Shown here: piece after piece, positions 6,644 through 14,761 of the stretch
Position numbering within the stretch: the first letter of the stretch is position 1
Layout of the letters: each line of letters starts with the position of its first letter
Assembly (NCBI GenBank): GCA_937920475.1
Contig: CALEUX010000133.1
Location: 1-32,449 of the forward strand
Length of the DNA: 32,449 nucleotides
Origin: an uncultured Marinilabiliaceae bacterium
GTDB lineage: Bacteria; Bacteroidota; Bacteroidia; Bacteroidales; Marinilabiliaceae
Direction: 5' to 3'
Translations under genes and position numbers: made by a program
Notes under the pieces: generated by a model
What the model saw: the letters and a program-made list of their open reading frames with translations, nothing else
What the model was told of the DNA's origin: nothing
Database searches by the model: none

Positions 6644-8509
6644 ATGAATGCTGGATTTACAACCATCGACTACATGATATTTATTGCCTATGCAATATTG
6701 ATTGTAGGACTTGGACTTTGGCTTTCCCGCACTAAAAAAGGCGAGGAAAAAAACTCAAAAGATTACTTCCTGGCAGGAGGAACCCTGTCGTGGTGGGCAA
6801 TTGGTGCTTCATTGATAGCAGCCAACATTTCAGCCGAGCATTTTATTGGCATGTCGGGCTCTGGTTTCCGAATAGGCCTAGGAATTGCTGCTTATGAATG
6901 GATTGCGGCCATTACGCTTATTCTGGTAGCAAAATACATGTTGCCACAGATGATTGACAAAAAGATTTTTACAATGCCTCAATTGGCCAAAGAACGTTAT
7001 GGCAAAGGCGTAAGTTTCTTTTTCTCTTTTTTCTGGTTGCTGGTGTATGTGTTTGTTAACCTAACATCGGTTGCGTGGCTCGGAGCCATTGCCATGGAAC
7101 AAATCCTCGGAATCCCCAAGGAATATGGCGTACCCGGATTATTGCTTTTTGCCGGCCTTTACTCCATCTATGGCGGATTAAAAGCGGTAGCCTGGACCGA
7201 TGTGCTACAAGTTATCTTCCTTGTAGGTGGAGGATTAATTACTGCATGGTTTGCATTATCGGCTGTTGCTGGCGATGGAGGCAGTGCCTTTGAAGGCTTC
7301 CGGATTGTATTATCAAAGGTTCGGGAAGTTCCCTCCGACCTGCATTTTAACATGATAATCGACAGTAATAAAGATACCAGTGGAACCATCTTCAAAGACC
7401 TGCCCGGATTGGCAGTTATTTTTGGGGCTATGTGGTTAACCAATATCGGCTACTGGGGTTTCAATCAGTACATTATTCAAAAAGGGCTGGCTGCTAAAAA
7501 CCTGGCAGAAGCAAAAAAAGGCCTTATTTTCGCCGGATATTTAAAGATTCTTATTCCCATCGTCGTTATCATTCCGGGTATTACAGCTTATGTGCTCTTT
7601 AACCATCCCGATTTGCAGCATACAGTATCGGGCCTGCAGGGAACCATCGAGCGTGCCGACGATGCCTACCCGTGGCTGTTGCGCAATTTTGCACCAGTTG
7701 GAATAAGAGGATTGGCATTTGCCGCCCTTGTTGCCGCTGTGGTTTCATCGCTGGCATCCATGCTCAACTCAACATCAACCATCTTCACCCTCGATATTTA
7801 CAAAGAACTGATAAACAAACATGCAACCGAAAGGCAACTTGTTAAAACCGGTCGCTATGCTGCTGCTTTTGCCCTGTTAATTGCCATTGTTGCGGCCAAA
7901 CCGTTGCTTGGCGGCCTCGACCAGGCATTCCAGTACATCCAGGAATATACCGGGTTTATTTATCCAGGCGTGGTTGTGGTTTTTGGTATGGGTGTTCTCT
8001 GGAAAAGAGCTACCAACCGTGCCGCACTTTGGACAACCATTGCTACTATTCCGGTGGGGATTGCTATGAAAATTCTTCTGCCAGAGCTGCCATTCATAAT
8101 CCGTATGGGTTATGTATGTATGATTCTGATAGCCATGGCAGTTGTTCTATCCCTCACCGACAAGCATCACGTTCCTGCAGAGTTGCCTTCTGCAAAAAAT
8201 CGTCGCATGTTAACCCATGCCGGTTGGTTCTTTGCTGTACTTTCAACTGTTGCTTTTGTGGCCGGATTAATTTGGGGAACCAACCTTTTTGGTATGGGAT
8301 TACTCAACCTTGGATTCCATTCAATATTTATGATGGCATTCCTGCTGGCATTTGTGGCAGTAATAATGTTTACCAATGCCAATTCGGGCCAAAAAGATGC
8401 CAAAGCCTATGAATTTGAGCCTCAGCTTTTCGAGACCGATAATAAGTTTCTGGTTGGCGCCATAGGTATTGTGGTTATAATTATTTCTCTGTACGCCTAT
8501 TTTTGGTAA
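6644..8509 (+). CDS. SSS-family Na+/sugar symporter (SGLT-like)
   Basis: A 621-residue inner-membrane protein with about 14 transmembrane segments. The family signature is strong: SKDYFLAGGTLSWW near residue 40, then NISAEHFIGMSGSGFRIG, and NIGYWGFNQYIIQKGLAAKN in the middle, followed by AEAKKGLIFAGYLKILIP. These closely resemble the Vibrio-type Na+/galactose carrier and other bacterial SGLTs, so the substrate is likely a hexose or related monosaccharide; the exact sugar cannot be read from sequence. The C-terminal extension past residue 520 adds three or so further membrane helices. It lies downstream of a Nudix-fold regulator but is separated from it by a 514-base repeat-filled spacer and probably has its own promoter. 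Confidence 0.9.
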   Translation: MNAGFTTIDYMIFIAYAILIVGLGLWLSRTKKGEEKNSKDYFLAGGTLSWWAIGASLIAANISAEHFIGMSGSGFRIGLGIAAYEWIAAITLILVAKYMLPQMIDKKIFTMPQLAKERYGKGVSFFFSFFWLLVYVFVNLTSVAWLGAIAMEQILGIPKEYGVPGLLLFAGLYSIYGGLKAVAWTDVLQVIFLVGGGLITAWFALSAVAGDGGSAFEGFRIVLSKVREVPSDLHFNMIIDSNKDTSGTIFKDLPGLAVIFGAMWLTNIGYWGFNQYIIQKGLAAKNLAEAKKGLIFAGYLKILIPIVVIIPGITAYVLFNHPDLQHTVSGLQGTIERADDAYPWLLRNFAPVGIRGLAFAALVAAVVSSLASMLNSTSTIFTLDIYKELINKHATERQLVKTGRYAAAFALLIAIVAAKPLLGGLDQAFQYIQEYTGFIYPGVVVVFGMGVLWKRATNRAALWTTIATIPVGIAMKILLPELPFIIRMGYVCMILIAMAVVLSLTDKHHVPAELPSAKNRRMLTHAGWFFAVLSTVAFVAGLIWGTNLFGMGLLNLGFHSIFMMAFLLAFVAVIMFTNANSGQKDAKAYEFEPQLFETDNKFLVGAIGIVVIIISLYAYFW

Positions 8510-8524
8510 AATAACTTTTAGAAT

Positions 8525-8774
8525 CTGTTTAAAATTATTTTTAGACAATAGACGCAAAGTCCCGAGTATCGGGAAAAGAATTTTAGACACGCGTTCCGGT
8601 TCATCGGAAATAGACATAAAACGTATATTACTTTTAATAAGTAAAATAACTTAACAATCTGGTTTGTCTCTTTTTTCTGTTTAGTCTAATCCCGATAAGC
8701 CGGGACACGTCTATCTATCTGTAGCCTAAACATCTAATTGTCTTTAATAAAATTAGAAAACTAAATTTAAACAG
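8525..8774 (+). repeat. Full copy of dispersed repeat family R1 (copy A), quasi-palindromic
   Basis: A 250-base non-coding element starting 15 bases after the symporter stop. Its ends are inverted relatives: CTGTTTAAAATTATTTTTAG at the left, and ACTAAATTTAAACAG at the right. Internal hairpins include CCCGAGTATCGGG and the related TCCCGATAAGCCGGGA. Shared blocks with the copy at 27957-28196 include CCCGAGTATCGGGAAAAGA, AGTAAAATAACTTAAC and ATAAGCCGGGACACGTCT. No coding capacity is visible. Confidence 0.75.
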
Positions 8775-8788
8775 TCACTTAATTGTTG

Positions 8789-8829
8789 CCCCGGCTAATT
8801 TGTAAAAAAATTGGTCGGGGTATTTTTTT
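8789..8829 (+). terminator. Rho-independent terminator downstream of the sugar symporter
   Basis: Arms CCCCGGCTAATT (8789-8800) and AATTGGTCGGGG (8809-8820) pair at 10 of 12 positions plus wobble. An 8-base A-rich loop separates them, and the tract TATTTTTTTA follows. It lies 280 bases past the symporter stop, just beyond repeat copy A. Confidence 0.75.
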
Positions 8830-9011
8830 AAAACCTAACCAAGTTTACGAATTAAATCCATCTCAAAATAAACATTACAAATAGCCTGATAAAATATTCA
8901 GATGGATTAATCGTCACATTTACCCAAAAAATCTATTGGCTTAAATGATTATTCATGATAAATTTTCATCATAGTTGGTGATGTATATCGTGAATTTTTC
9001 ATTAAAAAAAG

Positions 9012-9019
9012 TATATTTG
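9012..9019 (+). promoter_or_regulatory. Putative -7 box (TATATTTG) for the tyrosine phosphatase gene
   Basis: TATATTTG matches TAnnTTTG exactly, 34 bases before the ATG at 9053. It lies inside the longer open frame that begins at 8975 and so favours the shorter start. The -33 element is weak. Confidence 0.5.
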
Positions 9020-9052
9020 GTTTTCGTTGTTTATTTCAAAACAGAAGTAATA

Positions 9053-9538
9053 ATGGATAAAACCAGAATTTTATTTGTTTGTTTGGGTAATATTTGTCGC
9101 TCACCCAGTGCCGAAGCAGTTATGAAATCGTTGGTGCAGAAAGAAGGGATTGCCGATTTTTTTGAAATCGACTCGGCCGGAATCATTGATGCTCATGAAG
9201 GGGAACCTGCTGATGCGCGTATGAAACGGCATGCCATCATTCGTGGATATCAACTCACCAGTATCAGTCGCCCGGTTAACGCGGCACACGATTTCAGGCA
9301 TTTTGATATGATCATCGGCATGGACGACCAGAACATTAGCGATTTAATGCGCCTCGCTCCCGATGAAACTGCGAAAAAGAAAATCTTTAAAATGACCGAT
9401 TTCTCACACTCCGGTCATTACGGAATAGTGCCCGACCCTTATTATGGCGGCGATCAGGGTTTCGAAATGGTACTCGATATTTTAGAAGAAGCCTGCGAAG
9501 GTCTTCTGCACCACATTAAAAACCAACACAAGTATTAG
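9053..9538 (+). CDS. Low-molecular-weight protein tyrosine phosphatase
   Basis: A 161-residue cytoplasmic protein starting MDKTRILFVC. The P-loop CLGNICRSP (Cys10 nucleophile, Arg16) sits at the N-terminus as in all LMW-PTPs, and the general-acid loop DPYYGG (Asp128) lies near the C-terminus. The length matches the family (about 155). An upstream extension to 8975 is possible, but it would add hydrophobic residues foreign to the family and overlaps a promoter box. The enzyme removes phosphate from tyrosine on proteins. No tyrosine kinase or exopolysaccharide gene is adjacent, so the substrate is unknown. The stop codon overlaps a palindrome that may be an operator for the next gene. Confidence 0.93.
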   Translation: MDKTRILFVCLGNICRSPSAEAVMKSLVQKEGIADFFEIDSAGIIDAHEGEPADARMKRHAIIRGYQLTSISRPVNAAHDFRHFDMIIGMDDQNISDLMRLAPDETAKKKIFKMTDFSHSGHYGIVPDPYYGGDQGFEMVLDILEEACEGLLHHIKNQHKY

Positions 9539-9553
9539 TGTATAAAAAACACT
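9537..9553 (+). promoter_or_regulatory. Palindrome AGTGT-N7-ACACT, upstream site of a pair
   Basis: AGTGT (9537-9541) and ACACT (9549-9553) are perfect inverted arms around ATAAAAA. The same arms and spacing recur at 9694-9710, 157 bases downstream. This copy overlaps the phosphatase stop codon and lies about 95 bases before the putative -33 element of the Nudix regulator gene. Confidence 0.5.
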
Positions 9554-9647
9554 TTATCGCCCCACTCGCAACAGTCTGTATATCTTTTTGTTATAAATTA
9601 ACTTGATTTTATTTTTCTAAAAAAACTTAAATAAAACATAAAAAGTA

Positions 9648-9679
9648 TTTGCAAATTACTTTTCTATGTGATAACTTAG
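9648..9679 (+). promoter_or_regulatory. Putative Bacteroidota promoter of the cellodextrin locus
   Basis: TTTG (9648-9651) is followed after 20 bases by TAACTTAG (9672-9679), a near match to TAnnTTTG at the expected spacing. Transcription would start near 9686 and read through the second palindrome into the Nudix regulator gene at 9725. Confidence 0.5.
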
Positions 9680-9693
9680 CGTCGTTTTTGGAA

Positions 9694-9710
9694 AGTGTAA
9701 ACAAAACACT
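9694..9710 (+). promoter_or_regulatory. Palindrome AGTGT-N7-ACACT, downstream site of a pair
   Basis: AGTGT (9694-9698) and ACACT (9706-9710) are perfect arms around AAACAAA. The site lies about ten bases past the expected transcription start and 14 bases before the start codon of the Nudix regulator, a good place for an autoregulatory operator. Confidence 0.55.
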
Positions 9711-9724
9711 AAGCTTTAACTGAA

Positions 9725-10501
9725 ATGCACGCTGAAACAAATAACGAAACTACAGTTCACAAACGGATTGGCACCATAAATAACTCTGTGTCGGTCGACT
9801 GTGTTATTTTTGGGTTCGATTTCACAAATTTGAATGTTTTGCTGGTCGATCGGGTTATGTACGATGAACATACAGGAGTTGAATTATTTTCTGATTTAAC
9901 ATTAACCGGCAACCACATTTTTGAAGAAGAAGAGCTGGACGATGCTGCCACCAGGATTCTTTATGAGCTCACCGGACTTGAAAACATTTACCTCGAACAA
10001 TTTTACGTTTTTGGATCGCCCAAAAGGATTACCCGCCAGAACGACAAGAAATGGCTTGAAGCCAATGGCCGTGACCCCGAAAGCCGTATTTTTACAGTTG
10101 GTTATTATTCGCTTCTGGCCACCGACAATGTAACATTGCAATGGAAAGGCCGCAATGTGCGCTGGGTACCAGTTTCAGAAATTACCGATTTGGCCTTCGA
10201 CCATATGGATATTCTTCATAAAGCCTTGGGAGCACTTCGGAAAAAACTCATTAATGAACCCATTGGCTTTGAACTGCTACCTGCCAAATTTACATTATCT
10301 CAATTGCAACGATTGTACGAAGTAGTGCTTGGCGTTCCGCTCGATAAAAGAAATTTCAGAAAAAAAATATCCAGAATGAACTATCTGATTCCGCTGGATG
10401 AAAAACAAAAGGGCGTAGCACATAAACCTGCCAGGCTTTATGTCTTCGATCGGCATATCTATGAAAAGAACCGTAAAGAATTATTGGATTTTGCCATTTA
10501 A
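9725..10501 (+). CDS. Nudix-fold transcriptional regulator (NrtR/AraR type), copy 2
   Basis: A 258-residue cytoplasmic regulator. The Nudix fold covers about residues 20-170. The box region 62-85 reads G-NHIFE-E…RILYELTGL, with one extra residue in the spacer and only one acidic residue kept in the catalytic REUxEE core, so catalysis is doubtful. The C-terminal winged helix (LPAKFTLSQLQRLYEVVLG, then DKRNFRKKI) aligns well with the copy at 5440. A loop at about 100-125 (KRITRQNDKKWLEANGRDPE) is longer than in copy 1. It is the first gene of the cellodextrin locus, 9 bases upstream of the MFS transporter, so it probably regulates this locus in response to a sugar or sugar phosphate. Two palindromes flank its promoter. 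Confidence 0.88.
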   Translation: MHAETNNETTVHKRIGTINNSVSVDCVIFGFDFTNLNVLLVDRVMYDEHTGVELFSDLTLTGNHIFEEEELDDAATRILYELTGLENIYLEQFYVFGSPKRITRQNDKKWLEANGRDPESRIFTVGYYSLLATDNVTLQWKGRNVRWVPVSEITDLAFDHMDILHKALGALRKKLINEPIGFELLPAKFTLSQLQRLYEVVLGVPLDKRNFRKKISRMNYLIPLDEKQKGVAHKPARLYVFDRHIYEKNRKELLDFAI

Positions 10502-10510
10502 TCAGCATTT

Positions 10511-12121
10511 ATGAATAATCCTGTCAACCACAAAATTTCCATCAGGGAGAAAATTGGTTACGCACTGGGCGATGGTGCCGCAAATATTGCCTGGAGAGGC
10601 GTATCTACCTTCCTTCTTATTTTTTACACCGATGTTTTTGGCCTGTTACCGGCCACAGCAGGCTTACTCCTCTTTATAGCCAGGGCCAGCGATGGTATTA
10701 GTGATGTGGCGATGGGCGTTATAGGCGATAGAACAAATTCCCGACATGGTAAGTTTCGTCCATGGATTTTATGGACTGCCATTCCATTGGCCGCTATGTT
10801 GTCGCTGCTTTTCACTGCACCCAACCTGGGTATGACCGGAAAAATCATTTATGCCTACACTACTTATATCATTTTTACGCTGGTTTATACAGCCAACAAC
10901 ATTCCATATGGCGCCTTAATGGCCGTCATGTCGGGCGACGATAAAGTGCGCACCAGCCTTGGCTCGTACCGGATGGTAGGCGCTTTTACAGGTGGCATGT
11001 TGGTTCAGGGAGCCCTGCTGTTTCTGGTGGCTCATTTTGGAAATATTAATCCCACCATTAACGTTAAGGAACTGGAGCCTCAGAAATATGAGGTAACAGT
11101 TTCAACTCCTAACGATATTGAAAACGTTAACATCAACACCAAAAACCGAATAGCCTTATTTAAATGGGCCGATGAAGCCGTTGAAGACACCCTTACCAAT
11201 GGAAAAAGTTTTTCAATGGATGCTCAAAAGGAATACACATTTCTTGTGGTAGGCGAGGATAATCTTCAAGCCTCGGCCATCACCATCATCGACCAAAGAA
11301 AAGGATACAGTAACGCCATTTATATCATGTCGGTGGTACTGGCACTATCGTTATTGATAACATTTTTTTCAACCAAAGAAAGAATAAAACCTCTGACATC
11401 GCAGAAAAGCACTCTTTGGCTCGACATTAAGGATTTGATTAATAACAAACCATGGATTATTCTTTTATTGATTGGGTTAATTTTCCAGATTTACAATTCC
11501 ATTAAGCAGGGAATTACTGTAATTTATTTTTCGCATTACTTGCACAATCAACTTTTAGCAGGCTCATTTATGGTAGCCCTAATGATTGCCTCCATTGGCG
11601 GGGCAATGATTACAGCACCACTGGCAAAACGAATTGGTAAAAGGAACCTGTTTATTTATGCGTTTATTTTTTCAGGTACTGTTAACGCGCTTTTAGCGTT
11701 TTGTGGACCGAAGGACATTGCCGCCATATTTACCATTGGTGTTATTTCTGAATTTGGTGCAGCCATTTTTCCAACTCTGTTTTTTGCCATGTTGGGCGAT
11801 GCTGCCGACTATTCCGAATTTAAGAACAACCGTCGGGCAACTGGTTTAATTTATTCAGCAGGTTCGTTCTCTACTAAATTTGGAGGCGGTGTTGCCGGGG
11901 CCATTATTGGATTTGTTTTGGCGGCTTTTAATTACAACGGTCAGGATACTGTTGCTATACAGGGAGCTGTACCGGGAATTATTATGCTTATGAGCTGGAT
12001 TCCTTCAGTAGTTGCAGCCATTGGAGCAGTGTTGATGATGTTTTATCCGTTGAACCAGAAAAAAATGGACGAAATTACCATAGAACTCAATAAACGCAGG
12101 GCAACAGAAATAGCTCAATAA
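10511..12121 (+). CDS. GPH-type MFS sugar transporter with a periplasmic insertion
   Basis: A 536-residue inner-membrane carrier. The N-terminus ([17 protein letters not shown], then [20 protein letters not shown]) is the hallmark of the glycoside-pentoside-hexuronide:cation symporter family, and the C-terminal half has [20 protein letters not shown]. Typical members are about 450-500 residues with 12 helices. Here residues about 177-264 form a hydrophilic, beta-rich stretch between helices 5 and 6 ([15 protein letters not shown]…[11 protein letters not shown]), on the periplasmic side if the usual topology holds. It starts 9 bases after the Nudix regulator and 46 bases before cellobiose phosphorylase. 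I infer that it imports cellobiose or short cellodextrins with a cation. The substrate is inferred from neighbours only. Confidence 0.88.
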   Translation: MNNPVNHKISIREKIGYALGDGAANIAWRGVSTFLLIFYTDVFGLLPATAGLLLFIARASDGISDVAMGVIGDRTNSRHGKFRPWILWTAIPLAAMLSLLFTAPNLGMTGKIIYAYTTYIIFTLVYTANNIPYGALMAVMSGDDKVRTSLGSYRMVGAFTGGMLVQGALLFLVAHFGNINPTINVKELEPQKYEVTVSTPNDIENVNINTKNRIALFKWADEAVEDTLTNGKSFSMDAQKEYTFLVVGEDNLQASAITIIDQRKGYSNAIYIMSVVLALSLLITFFSTKERIKPLTSQKSTLWLDIKDLINNKPWIILLLIGLIFQIYNSIKQGITVIYFSHYLHNQLLAGSFMVALMIASIGGAMITAPLAKRIGKRNLFIYAFIFSGTVNALLAFCGPKDIAAIFTIGVISEFGAAIFPTLFFAMLGDAADYSEFKNNRRATGLIYSAGSFSTKFGGGVAGAIIGFVLAAFNYNGQDTVAIQGAVPGIIMLMSWIPSVVAAIGAVLMMFYPLNQKKMDEITIELNKRRATEIAQ

Positions 12122-12167
12122 ACATATTGAATTACAGAATAAAATTGAAGGCTTAATAATTAAGTGT

Positions 12168-14606
12168 ATGAAGTTTGGATTTTTTGACGACGCGAACCGG
12201 GAATATGTAATTACAAACCCGCAAACCCCCTGGCCATGGATCAATTACCTGGGGAACGAAGATTTTTTCTCTTTAATATCGAATACTGCGGGTGGATACT
12301 CTTTTTATAAAGATGCCAAATTCAGAAGGTTAACCCGTTACCGTTACAATAACGTTCCAATGGATAGCGGTGGTCGTTATTTCTATATTAAAGATGAAAA
12401 CTGTGTTTGGTCGCCGGGCTGGAAACCTTGCAAAACGCCTCTCGACAAGTACGAATGCCGTCATGGCATGAATTACACCACCATTAAGGGCGAAAAAAAT
12501 GGCGTTACCGCTGATGTGCTATTCTTTGTTCCATTAAAAACCTGGGCCGAAGTTCAAAAATTAACAATCACAAATAACAGCAGCACAGTTAAGAAACTGA
12601 AAGTTTTCTCATTTATGGAATGGGCCTTATGGAATGCAGCAACCGATATGGAAAACTTCCAGAGAAACTTTTCAACCGGGGAAGTAGAAATTGAAGATTC
12701 TGTTATTTACCATAAAACTGAATACAAAGAGCGTCGCAACCATTATGCCTATTATTCGGTTAATACACCCATACAAGGTTATGATACCGACCGCGAATCA
12801 TTTTTTGGCCTTTACAATGGTTTTGACGAGCCCCAAGTGGTGGCAGAAGGAAAGCCGCGCATGAGTGTTGCTCACGGCTGGTCGCCTGTAGCCTCGCATT
12901 ATATTGAAGTGGAGCTGCAACCCGGCCAATCAAAAGATTTCATTTTTGTTTTGGGATACGTTGAGAACCAGGAAGAAGAAAAATGGGAGTCTAAAGGTGT
13001 TATCAATAAAACTAAAGCTAAGGCCACCATCGAAAAGTTCAATTCCTCCCAAAAGGTAGATACCGCCCTTTCCGAGCTTAAAAAATACTGGGATAATTTA
13101 CTAAGTGTGTACAATGTTGACTCAGGCGATGAGAAACTCGACCGTATGGTTAACATCTGGAACCAGTATCAGTGCATGATTACCTTCTGCTTTTCGCGGT
13201 CTGCATCATTCTTTGAAAGCGGTATAGGCCGAGGTATGGGCTTCCGCGATTCAAATCAGGACTTAATTGGTTTTGTACATCAGATACCAGAAAGGGCCCG
13301 TGAACGTATTATTGATATCGCATCCACCCAGTTTCCCGATGGCGGTTGCTATCACCAATATCAGCCTTTAACCAAACGTGGAAATAATGACATTGGTGGC
13401 GGTTTTAACGACGACCCCATGTGGTTGATTTTGGGAACCACCAGCTACATTAAAGAAACTGGCGATTACAGCATACTCAACGAAATGGTGCCTTTCGATA
13501 ACGATATGAGTGTAGCCCGTAGTCTGTTCGACCACCTTACCGTATCGTTCGGCCATGTTATAAACCATCTTGGCCCCCATGGCTTACCCCTAATTGGGCG
13601 GGCCGACTGGAACGACTGCCTCAACCTCAACTGTTTTTCAAACGATCCTAATGAGTCGTTTCAAACTACCGAAAACAAAACCGAGGGTTCAAAAGCAGAA
13701 TCGGTAATGATAGCCGGATTGTTTGTGGTGTATGGCCGCGATTATATTGAATTGTGCAAAGTTTTAGGAAAAGATGCAGAAGCAGCCAGAGCTCAAAAAC
13801 ATGTGGACAAAATGGTTGAAACCATTAAAAAACATGGATGGGATGGCAACTGGTTTTTGCGCGCCTACGACTATTTTGGCAATAAAATTGGCAGCAACGA
13901 AAACGAAGAAGGCAAAATCTTTATTGAATCGAATGGATGGTGCGCCATGGCCGGTATTGGCAAAGAAGAAGGCATGATTGAAAAGGCACTGAATTCGGTT
14001 AAAGAACGTCTTGATTGTCAATATGGCATTGTTCTAAACAATCCTGCCTTTACCAAATATTACATCGAATATGGTGAAATATCCAGTTATCCGGCCGGTT
14101 ACAAAGAAAATGCAGGTATTTTCTGTCACAACAACCCATGGATAATGATTGGCGAAACAGTTATTGGACGCGGGAACGAAGCCTGGGAATACTTTAGAAA
14201 GATTTGCCCGGCATATCTGGAAGATATCAGTGATTTGCACAAAACCGAGCCTTACGTTTATTCACAAATGATTGCCGGTAAAGATGCATTTAAACCGGGT
14301 GAGGCCAAAAACAGCTGGCTTACAGGCACTGCCTCCTGGAATTTCTATACCATCAGTCAATATATTTTAGGAATCAGACCCGATTATAATGGTTTAATCA
14401 TCGACCCCTGTATTCCAAATAGCTGGAAGGGTTTCAACATTACCAGAAAATTCAGAGGGGCAACCTATCAGATAAGCGTTGTGAATCCTAAAAATGTTAG
14501 TAAAGGAATACAACAAATATTGCTTGATGGCCAAAAACTGAATGGAAACACCATACCTGTAATGAACGATGGTAAAATTCATGTGGTGGAAGTAACCATG
14601 GGATAA
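12168..14606 (+). CDS. cbp: Cellobiose phosphorylase (GH94)
   Basis: An 812-residue cytoplasmic enzyme with no signal peptide, matching the usual ~810-820 length of cellobiose phosphorylases. It runs in register with the clostridial enzyme as I recall it: opening [16 protein letters not shown], the [11 protein letters not shown] segment, [20 protein letters not shown], and the catalytic-centre motif [12 protein letters not shown], in which Asp483 is the likely proton donor (the counterpart of Asp490 in the Cellvibrio gilvus enzyme). The C-terminal [15 protein letters not shown] and [14 protein letters not shown] blocks are also present. It phosphorolyses cellobiose to glucose and alpha-glucose-1-phosphate, saving an ATP. 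Chitobiose and laminaribiose phosphorylases are other GH94 members, but the close N-terminal match and the GH9 neighbour favour cellobiose. Confidence 0.95.
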   Translation: MKFGFFDDANREYVITNPQTPWPWINYLGNEDFFSLISNTAGGYSFYKDAKFRRLTRYRYNNVPMDSGGRYFYIKDENCVWSPGWKPCKTPLDKYECRHGMNYTTIKGEKNGVTADVLFFVPLKTWAEVQKLTITNNSSTVKKLKVFSFMEWALWNAATDMENFQRNFSTGEVEIEDSVIYHKTEYKERRNHYAYYSVNTPIQGYDTDRESFFGLYNGFDEPQVVAEGKPRMSVAHGWSPVASHYIEVELQPGQSKDFIFVLGYVENQEEEKWESKGVINKTKAKATIEKFNSSQKVDTALSELKKYWDNLLSVYNVDSGDEKLDRMVNIWNQYQCMITFCFSRSASFFESGIGRGMGFRDSNQDLIGFVHQIPERARERIIDIASTQFPDGGCYHQYQPLTKRGNNDIGGGFNDDPMWLILGTTSYIKETGDYSILNEMVPFDNDMSVARSLFDHLTVSFGHVINHLGPHGLPLIGRADWNDCLNLNCFSNDPNESFQTTENKTEGSKAESVMIAGLFVVYGRDYIELCKVLGKDAEAARAQKHVDKMVETIKKHGWDGNWFLRAYDYFGNKIGSNENEEGKIFIESNGWCAMAGIGKEEGMIEKALNSVKERLDCQYGIVLNNPAFTKYYIEYGEISSYPAGYKENAGIFCHNNPWIMIGETVIGRGNEAWEYFRKICPAYLEDISDLHKTEPYVYSQMIAGKDAFKPGEAKNSWLTGTASWNFYTISQYILGIRPDYNGLIIDPCIPNSWKGFNITRKFRGATYQISVVNPKNVSKGIQQILLDGQKLNGNTIPVMNDGKIHVVEVTMG

Positions 14607-14761
14607 ATTGCAAAACAGGAGCTGATTAAATTTTAATTCATCAGATAATTAGAAAGATTTATTGCAAGTTGGGGAGGAAAATTATTTATTGAATATTTCA
14701 GAGTGGATTTATTTAGCTTCTTATAATAGTAGAGTTTTATTCACACCTTTCAAAATATATT

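Noticed and set aside
12168..14606. GH94 protein as a chitobiose or laminaribiose phosphorylase
   Set aside because: Length and end-to-end motif agreement fit cellobiose phosphorylase, and the GH9 neighbour supports a cellodextrin pathway.
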